Both the position numbers and the translations under genes were made by a program. A DNA stretch of 39,554 bases, from positions 1 to 39,554 of the forward strand of contig JAOQAF010000131.1 of assembly GCA_025963735.1 (NCBI GenBank), in the 5' to 3' direction. Positions 26,139 through 32,807 of this stretch are shown piece after piece; the stretch's first letter is position 1; every line of letters starts with the position of its first letter. Source of the DNA: Bacteroidota bacterium (lineage in GTDB: Bacteria > Bacteroidota > Bacteroidia > B-17B0 > Aurantibacillaceae). The notes under the pieces were generated by a model, which made no database searches, was not told where the DNA came from, and worked only from the letters and a program-made list of their open reading frames with translations.

Positions 26139-26891
26139 ATGATCGCTAATTTATTTCACCGGGGTAAAACATACCAGATAGATTTCTTTAAACCCATTGA
26201 TATATCTATTCCTTTAGATGCGAATAAGGAAAGGGTAAGCGCCTGGTATGTTGAGCCAATGAAACTGGAACCGGTGGTTAATGGCGATTGGATCGGTGAT
26301 GTATCAAAAGGCGGAAGTGTAAATTTCAGAAATATAACGTTTAATCCGCACGGAAACGGAACGCATACAGAATGTGTAGGGCATATCAGTAAAGAATTTT
26401 ACAGCATGAATAAAACCTTGCAGAGGTTCATGTTTCTTGCAGAGCTGGTTACAGTGTTGCCTGATCAATTGGAAAATGGTGATTTTGTAATATCAAAAAA
26501 ATTTTTAAAAGACCATTTATCGGAAGGTCAAAAGCCTGAAGCAGTTGTTATAAGAACGCTTAGTAACGGATTAAATAAATTAACGCATCAATACAGTAAT
26601 ACTAACCCACCTTATATTCAAAAAGACGCAATAACTTTTTTAAATGAACTTGGGGTTGAACATATTCTTATTGATATGCCAAGTATTGATAAAGAAAAAG
26701 ATGATGGCAAGCTGGAAGGGCATCATGAATTTTGGAATTATCCGGAGGATCCCAAACTCCATAAAACCATTACCGAATTAATTTATGTTCCTAACGAAGT
26801 TATTGATGGAACATACATTTTAAACCTTCAGATCGCTTCTTTTGAAAATGACGCAAGTCCGAGCAAGCCGCTGTTGTATAAAATTTACTAA
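26139..26891 (+). CDS. Cyclase-family (kynurenine formamidase-like) metal hydrolase
   Basis: This 250-residue protein has the metal-binding signature HGNGTHTECVGH (His71, His76, Glu78, His82), a variant of the HxGTHxDxPxH motif of the cyclase/KynB family. DISIPLD near residue 21 and IDMPSIDKEKDDGKLEGHHE later are further family features. Known members hydrolyse N-formylkynurenine or close polyketide rings, but this branch has no assigned substrate. It follows thyA by 17 bases and is probably co-transcribed. A tryptophan-degradation role has no support from neighbours. Confidence 0.85.
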   Translation: MIANLFHRGKTYQIDFFKPIDISIPLDANKERVSAWYVEPMKLEPVVNGDWIGDVSKGGSVNFRNITFNPHGNGTHTECVGHISKEFYSMNKTLQRFMFLAELVTVLPDQLENGDFVISKKFLKDHLSEGQKPEAVVIRTLSNGLNKLTHQYSNTNPPYIQKDAITFLNELGVEHILIDMPSIDKEKDDGKLEGHHEFWNYPEDPKLHKTITELIYVPNEVIDGTYILNLQIASFENDASPSKPLLYKIY

Positions 26892-26955
26892 TTATTTGGT
26901 TTCCTTTTCTGTAACTCATCAAAAGAACAAGATTGAAATGTCTCTTGTGTTATAC

Positions 26956-26985
26956 TGTCATCCTAACGAAGAAAGATTTTCGCAA
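26956..26985. repeat. Possible remnant of a dispersed GTCATCCT intergenic repeat
   Basis: TGTCATCCTAACGAAG and the following AAAGATTTTCGCAA resemble the dispersed element GTCATCCTGAGCGAA...GGATCTCGCAA found between genes in many Bacteroidota. Several positions differ, so it looks degenerate. It lies between the convergent ends of the cyclase gene (26891) and a GNAT gene (27011). The match is from memory of the element. Confidence 0.3.
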
Positions 26986-27010
26986 TAAGTAGACAAGCTG
27001 TTCGCTAAAT

Positions 27011-27565
27011 CTAAGACTCCCTTTTCAATTTTGAAAAAATAAACGCGTCAGAATATTTTTCGTTGTGATAAGTATAATCTCTTAAACATCCTTCTTTTAC
27101 AAAGTTTGCTTTTTCCATCACGCGTAAGGAGGAAACATTCTCGGGGTCAACAATTGCTTCAATACAATTAAATTTCAGCACTTCAAATCCATAATTAAGC
27201 ACCTTGGCAAGTGCTTCCTGCATTAAACCTTTTTTATGGTAATCGGCATTTAAAACATATCCCACTTCTGCTCTTGCATTCGAAGTATTGATATGATGAT
27301 AACCAACAATTCCTATTAATTTATTGGCGCTCTTTTCATGCATACCCCAGTTAATCCGTTCATTAGAGATAATTCCAGCGTCTATTAACTCTATTAAGGC
27401 TAGTGCATCTTCTATAGTTTTAGCTACGGGTCGCGGAATAAACCTCATGGTTTCTTTATTGGAGCGGATAATGAAAAGGTCCTGTGCATCGGAAGCAACT
27501 ATACGTTTTAATAGTAGTCTTTCTGTTTCAAGAACAGGAAAAGGATCAAAGTTGAGTGTCAACAT
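27011..27565 (-). CDS. GNAT acetyltransferase, RimJ/RimL-like
   Basis: This 184-residue protein starts LETERLLLKRIVASDAQDLF, the standard opening of the RimJ/RimL branch of GNAT N-acetyltransferases. The acetyl-CoA strand and helix are in GIVGYHHINTSNARAEVGYV and YHKKGLMQEALAKVLNYGFE. The closing motif is NVSSLRVMEKANFVKEGCLR. It should acetylate a protein N-terminus or small amine, but the substrate is unknown. It is the last gene of a four-gene minus-strand set, 14 bases after the SRPBCC gene. Confidence 0.9.
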   Translation of the reverse strand: MLTLNFDPFPVLETERLLLKRIVASDAQDLFIIRSNKETMRFIPRPVAKTIEDALALIELIDAGIISNERINWGMHEKSANKLIGIVGYHHINTSNARAEVGYVLNADYHKKGLMQEALAKVLNYGFEVLKFNCIEAIVDPENVSSLRVMEKANFVKEGCLRDYTYHNEKYSDAFIFSKLKRES

Positions 27566-27579
27566 AAAAGTTTTATTGT

Positions 27580-28143
27580 TTATTCTTCAAGAAGTTTTTT
27601 TAAATTTTCAAGACGTTCGGACCAAAATTCTTTTAGAGAAGCAGCTTCATCTGAGTTTTTTATTTTTAAGTGCTGAATAACAATTTGTGTTTTATCCTGA
27701 GCTTTGGTATAAAAGTCTATACTAAGTGCCGATGAGCCATCATTCCAGGTAATCCTAGCCGATTTGTTTTCAGTTGCCTTCTTAATAATAATTTTTTCTT
27801 TCAGCCACTTTTTTCTTGTTTGTTCATGGATCATTGCATTGTAAAGTTGGTGAACGGGAACATGAATGGTTTTACTCACACTTATTTCAAAACCGTTTTC
27901 TTTTTGTCCTCTTTCGCGGATGCCACGGCTCCATTGATAGCTCGTAGCAAGCAGGTTCTGGTTCCATTCACCAAGCGCTTCCAGTCCTTTTAAATGATTA
28001 ACCAGTTTGTAAATTTCTTTAGTTGTAAATTGTTTTGCTCCTTTTTCATCAAGCACCATAAACCACTCTTCCAGGGTTTTGCCGGTTTTTTCTACAACTA
28101 ATTTGTCGGTGATAATTTTCCTCTCTTTAATTTGTTGCGCCAT
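27580..28143 (-). CDS. DUF4287-like / SRPBCC two-domain protein
   Basis: This 187-residue protein has two parts. The first (about 15-75) includes VEKTGKTLEEWFMVLDEKGA and HLKGLEALGEWNQNLLATSY, resembling the small DUF4287 domain. The second (about 85-187) opens with FEISVSKTIHVPVHQLYNAM and has ITWNDGSSALSIDFYTKAQD and a C-terminal helix. That is the layout of an SRPBCC/AHSA1-type ligand-binding fold. No catalytic residues can be named. It lies between two GNAT genes with gaps of 8 and 14 bases. Domain assignments are by pattern and the function is unknown. Confidence 0.72.
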   Translation of the reverse strand: MAQQIKERKIITDKLVVEKTGKTLEEWFMVLDEKGAKQFTTKEIYKLVNHLKGLEALGEWNQNLLATSYQWSRGIRERGQKENGFEISVSKTIHVPVHQLYNAMIHEQTRKKWLKEKIIIKKATENKSARITWNDGSSALSIDFYTKAQDKTQIVIQHLKIKNSDEAASLKEFWSERLENLKKLLEE

Positions 28144-28151
28144 AACTGTAA

Positions 28152-28676
28152 TTAAATTTCGAGTTTATAAAGAAAATCTATCTGCTCATCATCACCTAAA
28201 ATAAAAACGTGCTCATCAAATTTTTTAAGGCCGTGCCGTTCGTAAAATTCAATTACTTTATGATTTTTTTCCCATACGCCCAGCCATATAAATTTTTTCA
28301 TAAGTTCTTTTCCTTTTAGGATGGCCGTATTTAATAAGGCGTGGCCGGCCTTAAAGCCCTGGTGTGTTTTTAAAATATAAATTCTTTCAATTTCCAAAGC
28401 ATCGGCACCCATTTTTTCTGTTTGAGCTTCGCCGGTATTTAATTTTAAATAACCAATTATCACGTCAAAAAGAGAAATGAAATAAGTGAATGATTGCGGG
28501 TTGTCGATCTCTTTGGTAAGTACATCAATATTAAAATTGGCTTCAATATATTTTTTAAAATTATCAGGTGTATTTAAATGCCCGTAAGTTTCGGTAAAGG
28601 TTTTCACGCATATTTCCTGCAATAGGTTTACCTCTTGCTTTTGAACGGGAATTATTTTTAAGCGCGCAGTTTGCAT
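28152..28676 (-). CDS. GNAT acetyltransferase, PaiA-like
   Basis: This 174-residue GNAT protein opens with LLQEICVKTFTETYGHLNTP, an N-terminus like that of PaiA-type spermine/spermidine acetyltransferases. The acetyl-CoA site is in LEIERIYILKTHQGFKAGHA, where the usual Q/R-x-x-G-x-G/A loop is QGFKAG. IWLGVWEKNHKVIEFYERHG is the strongly conserved C-terminal part. Polyamine or another small amine is the likely acceptor, from family resemblance only. It is the second gene of the NYN-LOTUS set. Confidence 0.87.
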   Translation of the reverse strand: MQTARLKIIPVQKQEVNLLQEICVKTFTETYGHLNTPDNFKKYIEANFNIDVLTKEIDNPQSFTYFISLFDVIIGYLKLNTGEAQTEKMGADALEIERIYILKTHQGFKAGHALLNTAILKGKELMKKFIWLGVWEKNHKVIEFYERHGLKKFDEHVFILGDDEQIDFLYKLEI

Positions 28677-28716
28677 CCAATATGTACTTGCTTATTCACA
28701 ATAGATCATGAACCGG

Positions 28717-29496
28717 TTAATGCCGGGTTTTAACGTAAACATGTTTAATGTTTCGCTTACCGGTTTCGCGTTCGTCAATTTCAAATTGATCGAGGCTTTT
28801 TATTAAAGGAAGCATTTTTTCAAATCCGTAATTACGCGAATCGAAATCAGGTTTTTTCTTCAAAATCAAACTTCCTAATTCTCCAAGAAACGCCCAGCCA
28901 TTCTCATCTGCTACATCTGAAATGGTATCACTTAAAAGTTTAATCAATTCTTCATCTATACCTGTTAGGGGTGGGGGAGACTTTGGGAGCTCCGCTTTTT
29001 TAGGAGAACGAACGTTCGCGTTAGGAGAAGGTTTCTCTTTTATTATCGGCCTGTTATTTTTTAAGATTTCAAAATAAATAAATTTATCACAGGCTGTTAT
29101 AAAGGGTTTTAAAGTTTTTTTCTCACCAATGCCTATCACTTTCATGCCGGCTTCACGCAGCCTTGTGGCAAGCCTGGTAAAATCACTGTCGCTTGACACG
29201 ATGCAAAACCCATCTACTTTACCCGAATATAAAATATCCATCGCATCAATAATCATGGCGCTGTCACTAGAATTTTTTCCGCTCGAATAGCTGTATTGCT
29301 GAATGGGTGTAATTGCGTTTTCAAGTAAAACTGTTTTCCAGCCTGAAACTGTTGGTTTTGTCCAGTCGGCATAAATACGTTTAAAAGTAGGAGTGCCATA
29401 CTTCGCAATTTCTTCAAACATTCCTTTAACGTTAGAGTAAGGCACGTTATCCGCGTCAATAAGTACGGCTAGTCTGAGATCTTTAATTATATCCAT
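28717..29496 (-). CDS. NYN-domain RNase-like protein with LOTUS (OST-HTH) domain
   Basis: This protein of about 259 residues has a LabA-type NYN domain at about 7-150. Acidic active-site residues are in LAVLIDADNVP (D14, D16), NSSDSAMIIDAMDIL and CIVSSDSDFTRLA. NYN domains are PIN-like metal-dependent RNases. A Lys/Pro-rich linker leads to an OST-HTH/LOTUS RNA-binding domain at about 185-259 (LLSDTISDVADENGWAFLGE). The frame is open back to 29646, but MDIIKDLRLAVLIDADN at 29496 is the family's normal start and the extra 50 residues lack conserved character. It probably acts on RNA, target unknown. It is the first of four close minus-strand genes. Confidence 0.9.
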   Translation of the reverse strand: MDIIKDLRLAVLIDADNVPYSNVKGMFEEIAKYGTPTFKRIYADWTKPTVSGWKTVLLENAITPIQQYSYSSGKNSSDSAMIIDAMDILYSGKVDGFCIVSSDSDFTRLATRLREAGMKVIGIGEKKTLKPFITACDKFIYFEILKNNRPIIKEKPSPNANVRSPKKAELPKSPPPLTGIDEELIKLLSDTISDVADENGWAFLGELGSLILKKKPDFDSRNYGFEKMLPLIKSLDQFEIDERETGKRNIKHVYVKTRH

Positions 29497-29624
29497 GATG
29501 TAAATGTTTTTCTTCAACTCAGCTAACAGAATACTATTTAAACTGAGTTTTAAATTCTGCGGAAGGTACGAATTTGTTTTTTTACGGGAATATGTCGTTT
29601 TAAAAATCGCAAATTCGCCTTTTT

Positions 29625-29632
29625 TAATTTTG
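29625..29632 (+). promoter_or_regulatory. Bacteroidota -7 element TAATTTTG upstream of the lipoprotein gene
   Basis: TAATTTTG fits TAnnTTTG exactly and lies 35 bases before the lipoprotein ATG, a normal leader length. No clear TTG is seen at -33. The 171-base divergent gap to the NYN gene is otherwise featureless. Confidence 0.35.
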
Positions 29633-29667
29633 AAAACTTCTGGCACAAGCTTTTACAAAGAACAGGT

Positions 29668-30294
29668 ATGAAGAAAATAATATTACTTTTTATTCTGCCA
29701 TGTCTTATGCTTGTTTGTTGTTATCCTACAAGTAAAATTACAGGTTCATGGAAAACCCCAAAACAAACCGATAAGGTGTATAAATCAATTTTTATCGCGG
29801 CCTTAACGGGCAATACGGTTGCAAAATCAACCCTTGAAAAAGATTTGGAAACTGTGTTAACCAAACATGGGGTGAGTATCGTTAAAAGTCTTGATGAATT
29901 TCCGCCAAATTTTGAGCGCGACAGCGTTAATAAGGAAACCTTAATCAAAGCTGTTAGAAAGAAGGGCAGTGATGCCATTTTAACTGTATCACTTCTTAAA
30001 AAGGAAACAGAATCACGTTATACCGGCGGGGCGTATTCGCCTATGGGAAGGTTCGGCTATTATGGGAATTTTGGAGGATATTATAATTACTCTTATCCGT
30101 ATGCCTATAACGATGCTTATTACACCAAGGATGAAATTTATTACCTGGAAACCAATTTATACGATAGCTACTCCGAAGAATTAATATGGTCAGCTCAGTC
30201 GCAAACTTATAGCTACGATGGACTGGCAACGCATTCCAAAGAATTCAGTAAATTAATTGGTGAACAATTAAAAAAAGATGGAATCCTTAAGTAA
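29668..30294 (+). CDS. Lipoprotein of unknown function with Tyr/Gly-rich segment
   Basis: This 208-residue protein has a lipoprotein signal with Cys in LPCLMLVCCYPTSK. The mature part begins GSWKTPKQTDKVYKSIFIAA and has an alpha/beta pattern (TLEKDLETVLTKHGVSIVKS, DAILTVSLLKKETESRYTGG). This is reminiscent of small lipoproteins that assemble nucleotide-free Rossmann-like folds, such as the CsgG/DUF4136 kind, but no family is certain. A low-complexity segment at about 122-150 is rich in Tyr, Gly and Asn (GRFGYYGNFGGYYNYSYPYA). It is a single-gene unit facing the PhnA-like gene. Localisation is a sound inference; function is unknown. Confidence 0.75.
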   Translation: MKKIILLFILPCLMLVCCYPTSKITGSWKTPKQTDKVYKSIFIAALTGNTVAKSTLEKDLETVLTKHGVSIVKSLDEFPPNFERDSVNKETLIKAVRKKGSDAILTVSLLKKETESRYTGGAYSPMGRFGYYGNFGGYYNYSYPYAYNDAYYTKDEIYYLETNLYDSYSEELIWSAQSQTYSYDGLATHSKEFSKLIGEQLKKDGILK

Positions 30295-30333
30295 GGGAAG
30301 AAATGACGTGAGTTGTAGATTTATTTTCCCTTA
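30292..30333 (+). terminator. Hairpin between convergent genes with both stop codons in its arms
   Basis: TAAGGGAA (30292-30299) and TTCCCTTA (30326-30333) form a perfect 8-base stem around a 26-base loop. The left arm begins with the TAA of the lipoprotein gene, and the right arm ends with the TTA (minus-strand TAA) of the PhnA-like gene. On the plus strand GGATTTTTTC follows, which supports termination in that direction. The long loop lowers confidence. Confidence 0.45.
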
Positions 30334-30540
30334 GGATTTTTTCAGGAATTCCGTCCTTAAAACCATCTGACTTCCTCCTAATCTGCATTCTACCTCTGAA
30401 GCATCGTCGGTTAAGCGGATGTTCTTTACCGTTGTGCCTCGTTTAAGTGTAGTTGAAGAGCCCTTTACCTTTAGATCCTTTATTAAGGTTACGGTATCAC
30501 CATCATTCAGAATATTGCCGTTACTGTCTTTCGCTTCCAT
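30331..30540 (-). CDS. PhnA/YjdM C-terminal-domain-only protein
   Basis: This 69-residue protein matches the C-terminal domain of PhnA/YjdM: KDSNGNILNDGDTVTLIKDL, then KVKGSSTTLKRGTTVKNIRL and a lysine end. E. coli YjdM has about 110 residues with an N-terminal zinc ribbon of four Cys; that part is missing here and no Cys-rich sequence lies upstream. An in-frame ATG exists at 30606, but the extra 22 residues cover a likely promoter element, so ATG at 30540 was chosen. Despite the name, the family has no proven phosphonate role. It is a single-gene unit converging on the lipoprotein gene. Confidence 0.85.
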   Translation of the reverse strand: MEAKDSNGNILNDGDTVTLIKDLKVKGSSTTLKRGTTVKNIRLTDDASEVECRLGGSQMVLRTEFLKKS

Positions 30541-30557
30541 TAAGTCTTTGTTAAGCT

Positions 30558-30565
30558 CAAAGGTA
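30558..30565 (-). promoter_or_regulatory. Bacteroidota -7 element TACCTTTG upstream of the PhnA-like gene
   Basis: Read on the minus strand this is TACCTTTG, an exact TAnnTTTG match, 17 bases before the ATG at 30540. It falls inside the longer open frame that starts at 30606, which is one reason for preferring the shorter coding region. No -33 element was found. Confidence 0.4.
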
Positions 30566-30676
30566 TTATTAAGATCAATCTGACTTTTAGTTTTTATGAA
30601 CAGCAAAAAAAGAATAAGCTACTTATAACCCCAAGTGCATGATTGTTTTATATGTATCTTTACAAAAAATTATATT

Positions 30677-31261
30677 ATGAGCAAGAGTTTAATAATAGTA
30701 TTAGTATTTGGAGTAATTGTTTTGTTCGGAGGTGTTTGGGCCTGTAACAAACGTAATAGTTTTGTTGGCTTACGCGAAAATGCCAAAGCCCAATGGCAGC
30801 AAGTGGAAAGCCAATATCAACGCCGGTCCGATCTTATACCAAACATTGTTGCCACTGTTAAAGGAGAAGCTAATTTTGAAAAAAGCACGCTGGAAGCCGT
30901 TATTAATGCGCGTGCCAAAGCAACTTCTGTAAATATTAATCCTGAAAACCTGGATGAAAACTCTATCGCTAAATTTAAAGCGGCACAGGGAGAGTTAAGC
31001 GGGGCTTTATCCCGCTTATTAGTGGTAAGCGAAAATTATCCGAATTTAAAATCCAACCAGGGTTTTGCCGATCTGCGTGTAGTATTGGAAGGCACTGAAA
31101 ACAGAATTGCAGTGGAACGTATGAAGTACAATGAGCTGGCAAGAGAATTCAACAAGTCCATTCAGTTTTTCCCGGGTAACATGTTAGCCGGCGGGTTTGG
31201 ACCAATGCCATACTTTGAAGCGGAAGCGGGGGCGGAGAAAGCGCCAAAGGTTGAGTTTTAA
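30677..31261 (+). CDS. lemA: LemA family membrane protein
   Basis: This protein of about 194 residues has one N-terminal TM (about 4-23), then a long helical domain with the LemA signature AKAQWQQVESQYQRRSDLIP. NIVATVKGEANFEKSTLEAV, FADLRVVLEGTENRIAVERM and YNELAREFNKSIQFFPGN follow, all highly conserved. LemA proteins are found in the inner membrane with the bulk outside the cytosol; their job is not settled. An upstream in-frame ATG at 30635 would add 14 residues before MSKSLIIVLVFGVI; the 30677 start is typical. Two TPM-domain genes follow in the same direction (gaps of 21 and 1 bases), a recurrent association. Confidence 0.93.
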   Translation: MSKSLIIVLVFGVIVLFGGVWACNKRNSFVGLRENAKAQWQQVESQYQRRSDLIPNIVATVKGEANFEKSTLEAVINARAKATSVNINPENLDENSIAKFKAAQGELSGALSRLLVVSENYPNLKSNQGFADLRVVLEGTENRIAVERMKYNELAREFNKSIQFFPGNMLAGGFGPMPYFEAEAGAEKAPKVEF

Positions 31262-31282
31262 TAGTACATCACAGTTTAATAT

Positions 31283-31717
31283 ATGCCAACGGCCCGTAAT
31301 TTTTTTTCTGAACAGGAGCAGCAATTGCTTGTTCAATCTATTTCAAAGGCGGAAGAAAAAACGTCCGGCGAAATAAGACTGCATATTGAAAATTTTTGTT
31401 TTGGCAACGAATTAAAAGCGGCGAAAAAAATATTCGCAAAATTAAACATGCACGCTACCGCCGAACGTAACGGCGTGTTAATTTACATTGCCACAATGAG
31501 TAAAAAAATTGCAGTAGTGGGAGACGAAGGCATCCATCAAAAACTTGGGAGCGAATTCTGGGACCATGTTGTGACAGCTCTGATTAAAAAATTTAAAGAA
31601 GGAAGAAAAGCGGAGGCTTTGTCGGAATGTATTCTCGAATGCGGAGAACAGTTAGGAAAATATTTTCCGCGAAAAGATGATGACAAAGATGAATTAACCA
31701 ATACCATTTCTTATTAG
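31283..31717 (+). CDS. Cytosolic-type TPM domain protein
   Basis: This 144-residue protein consists of one TPM domain without signal peptide or membrane helix. Visible features are the opening FFSEQEQQLLVQSISKAEEK, then TSGEIRLHIENFC, RNGVLIYIATMSKKIAVVGD and EGIHQKLGSEFWDHVV. TPM domains have been described as acid phosphatases in the chloroplast homologue (TLP18.3), but bacterial roles remain open. It lies in the LemA operon and ends one base before the next TPM gene. Confidence 0.87.
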   Translation: MPTARNFFSEQEQQLLVQSISKAEEKTSGEIRLHIENFCFGNELKAAKKIFAKLNMHATAERNGVLIYIATMSKKIAVVGDEGIHQKLGSEFWDHVVTALIKKFKEGRKAEALSECILECGEQLGKYFPRKDDDKDELTNTISY

Positions 31718-31718
31718 T

Positions 31719-32498
31719 ATGAGAAATATAATTGGTCTTCTTTTTTTATTGTTTTTCGGAACCTTGCACGCTCAAATTGCAAACAGACCAAGTCCTCCGA
31801 AATTATATAATAATCTGTCAAAAGAGTTTCCTCAGTTTCTAAATCCCGCGCAGGCGGCACAGCTCGAAGAAAAGCTGGAGGTGTTCAGCAACCAGACATC
31901 GAACCAGATTTGCGTTGTGATTGTTGATGATCTCAATAATCTTGAAGCGGCTGATTATGCAACAAAAATCATTAACGAATGGGGTATAGGTCAAAAAGGG
32001 TCTAATAACGGTGTTGCTATTTTAGTGAAGCCAACCGGAGGTTCAGGCGGGAGGGATCTTTTTATTGCGGTGGGTTATGGTCTTGAAGGCGCTATTCCGG
32101 ATCTTGCCACTAAACGGATCAGGGAAGAAGAAATGTATCCTTATTTAAAGACGGGCGATAATTTTACCGCGCTTGATAAGGCCACTGATAAACTTATGCA
32201 GTTGGCCAAAGGAGAAATTGATGTTGTAAGTTATACACGTAAAGAATCAAAAAGGGGGAGCAGGGGTTCCAACCGTCACATGCCCTGGATTTTTATTATT
32301 GTAATAATAATACTGATAATAAGAAGTATTTTCAGAGGGGGCGGCGGAAGAGGAGGTTATACGTTTTCGCGTGGAGGAAGAATGTTTTGGGGCAGCGGCG
32401 GATTTGGGGGAGGTGGATTTGGCGGAGGCGGTGGTGGCGGCTTTGGTGGTTTTGGTGGGGGAAGCTCAGGTGGCGGTGGTTCGGGCGGGAGCTGGTAA
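31719..32498 (+). CDS. Membrane-anchored TPM domain protein, Gly-rich tail
   Basis: This 259-residue protein, similar to YgcG, has a signal peptide (about 1-19, ending LHAQ). A periplasmic TPM domain (about 35-165) contains SNQICVVIVDDLNNLEAADY, then GQKGSNNGVAILVKP and LFIAVGYGLEGAIPDLATKR. One TM is at about 188-206 (WIFIIVIIILIIRSIF). A tail of mostly glycine (about 207-259) ends in GGGGSGGSW, as in many members of this family. It is the last gene of the LemA-TPM-TPM set. Like its neighbours it probably serves envelope homeostasis, but no mechanism is established. Confidence 0.9.
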   Translation: MRNIIGLLFLLFFGTLHAQIANRPSPPKLYNNLSKEFPQFLNPAQAAQLEEKLEVFSNQTSNQICVVIVDDLNNLEAADYATKIINEWGIGQKGSNNGVAILVKPTGGSGGRDLFIAVGYGLEGAIPDLATKRIREEEMYPYLKTGDNFTALDKATDKLMQLAKGEIDVVSYTRKESKRGSRGSNRHMPWIFIIVIIILIIRSIFRGGGGRGGYTFSRGGRMFWGSGGFGGGGFGGGGGGGFGGFGGGSSGGGGSGGSW

Positions 32499-32522
32499 GT
32501 TCATTTTATTTACCAACTCATT

Positions 32523-32807
32523 TTAATGGTCCGCCTTGTTTTTCAATAAAAGAATTTCATGCTTTAACTCTTCGATGCGTTTCAGTAAATAAGCAACGGC
32601 TTCAACTCCTTCCAGGTTAAGGCCAAGGTCGCGGTGTAAACGCATTAAATGCTCTACCTCACTTAAATGTTCTTTTTCAATATAAGGCGCTTTCTCAACT
32701 TTGGTTACCTCAACTAAACCTATTTCATTTAAAGATTCAATAAATGAATATTCAATTTTGTAATGTGTGCACAAAAGCTCGATCGGAATAAGGTCTTCAT
32801 TTTTCAT
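32523..32807 (-). CDS. CbpM-like chaperone modulator
   Basis: This 94-residue protein has a MerR-type winged-helix fold: [20 protein letters not shown], then LNEIGLVEV and a C-terminal helix [20 protein letters not shown]. Such proteins encoded next to cbpA are CbpM, which binds the J-domain of CbpA and blocks its chaperone and DNA-binding activity. Its start overlaps the end of the DnaJ-family gene by 11 bases, so translation is probably coupled. The assignment relies on both sequence pattern and that overlap. Confidence 0.85.
   Translation of the reverse strand: MKNEDLIPIELLCTHYKIEYSFIESLNEIGLVEVTKVEKAPYIEKEHLSEVEHLMRLHRDLGLNLEGVEAVAYLLKRIEELKHEILLLKNKADH

Noticed and set aside
26927-26948. 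ACAAGA/TCTTGT inverted repeat after the cyclase gene as a terminator
   Set aside because: The stem is only 6 bases with a 10-base loop and no T-run follows.
29497-29646. 50-residue N-terminal extension of the NYN-LOTUS protein
   Set aside because: NYN proteins start right before the LAVLIDADN strand; the extension has no conserved character and covers promoter-like A+T-rich DNA.
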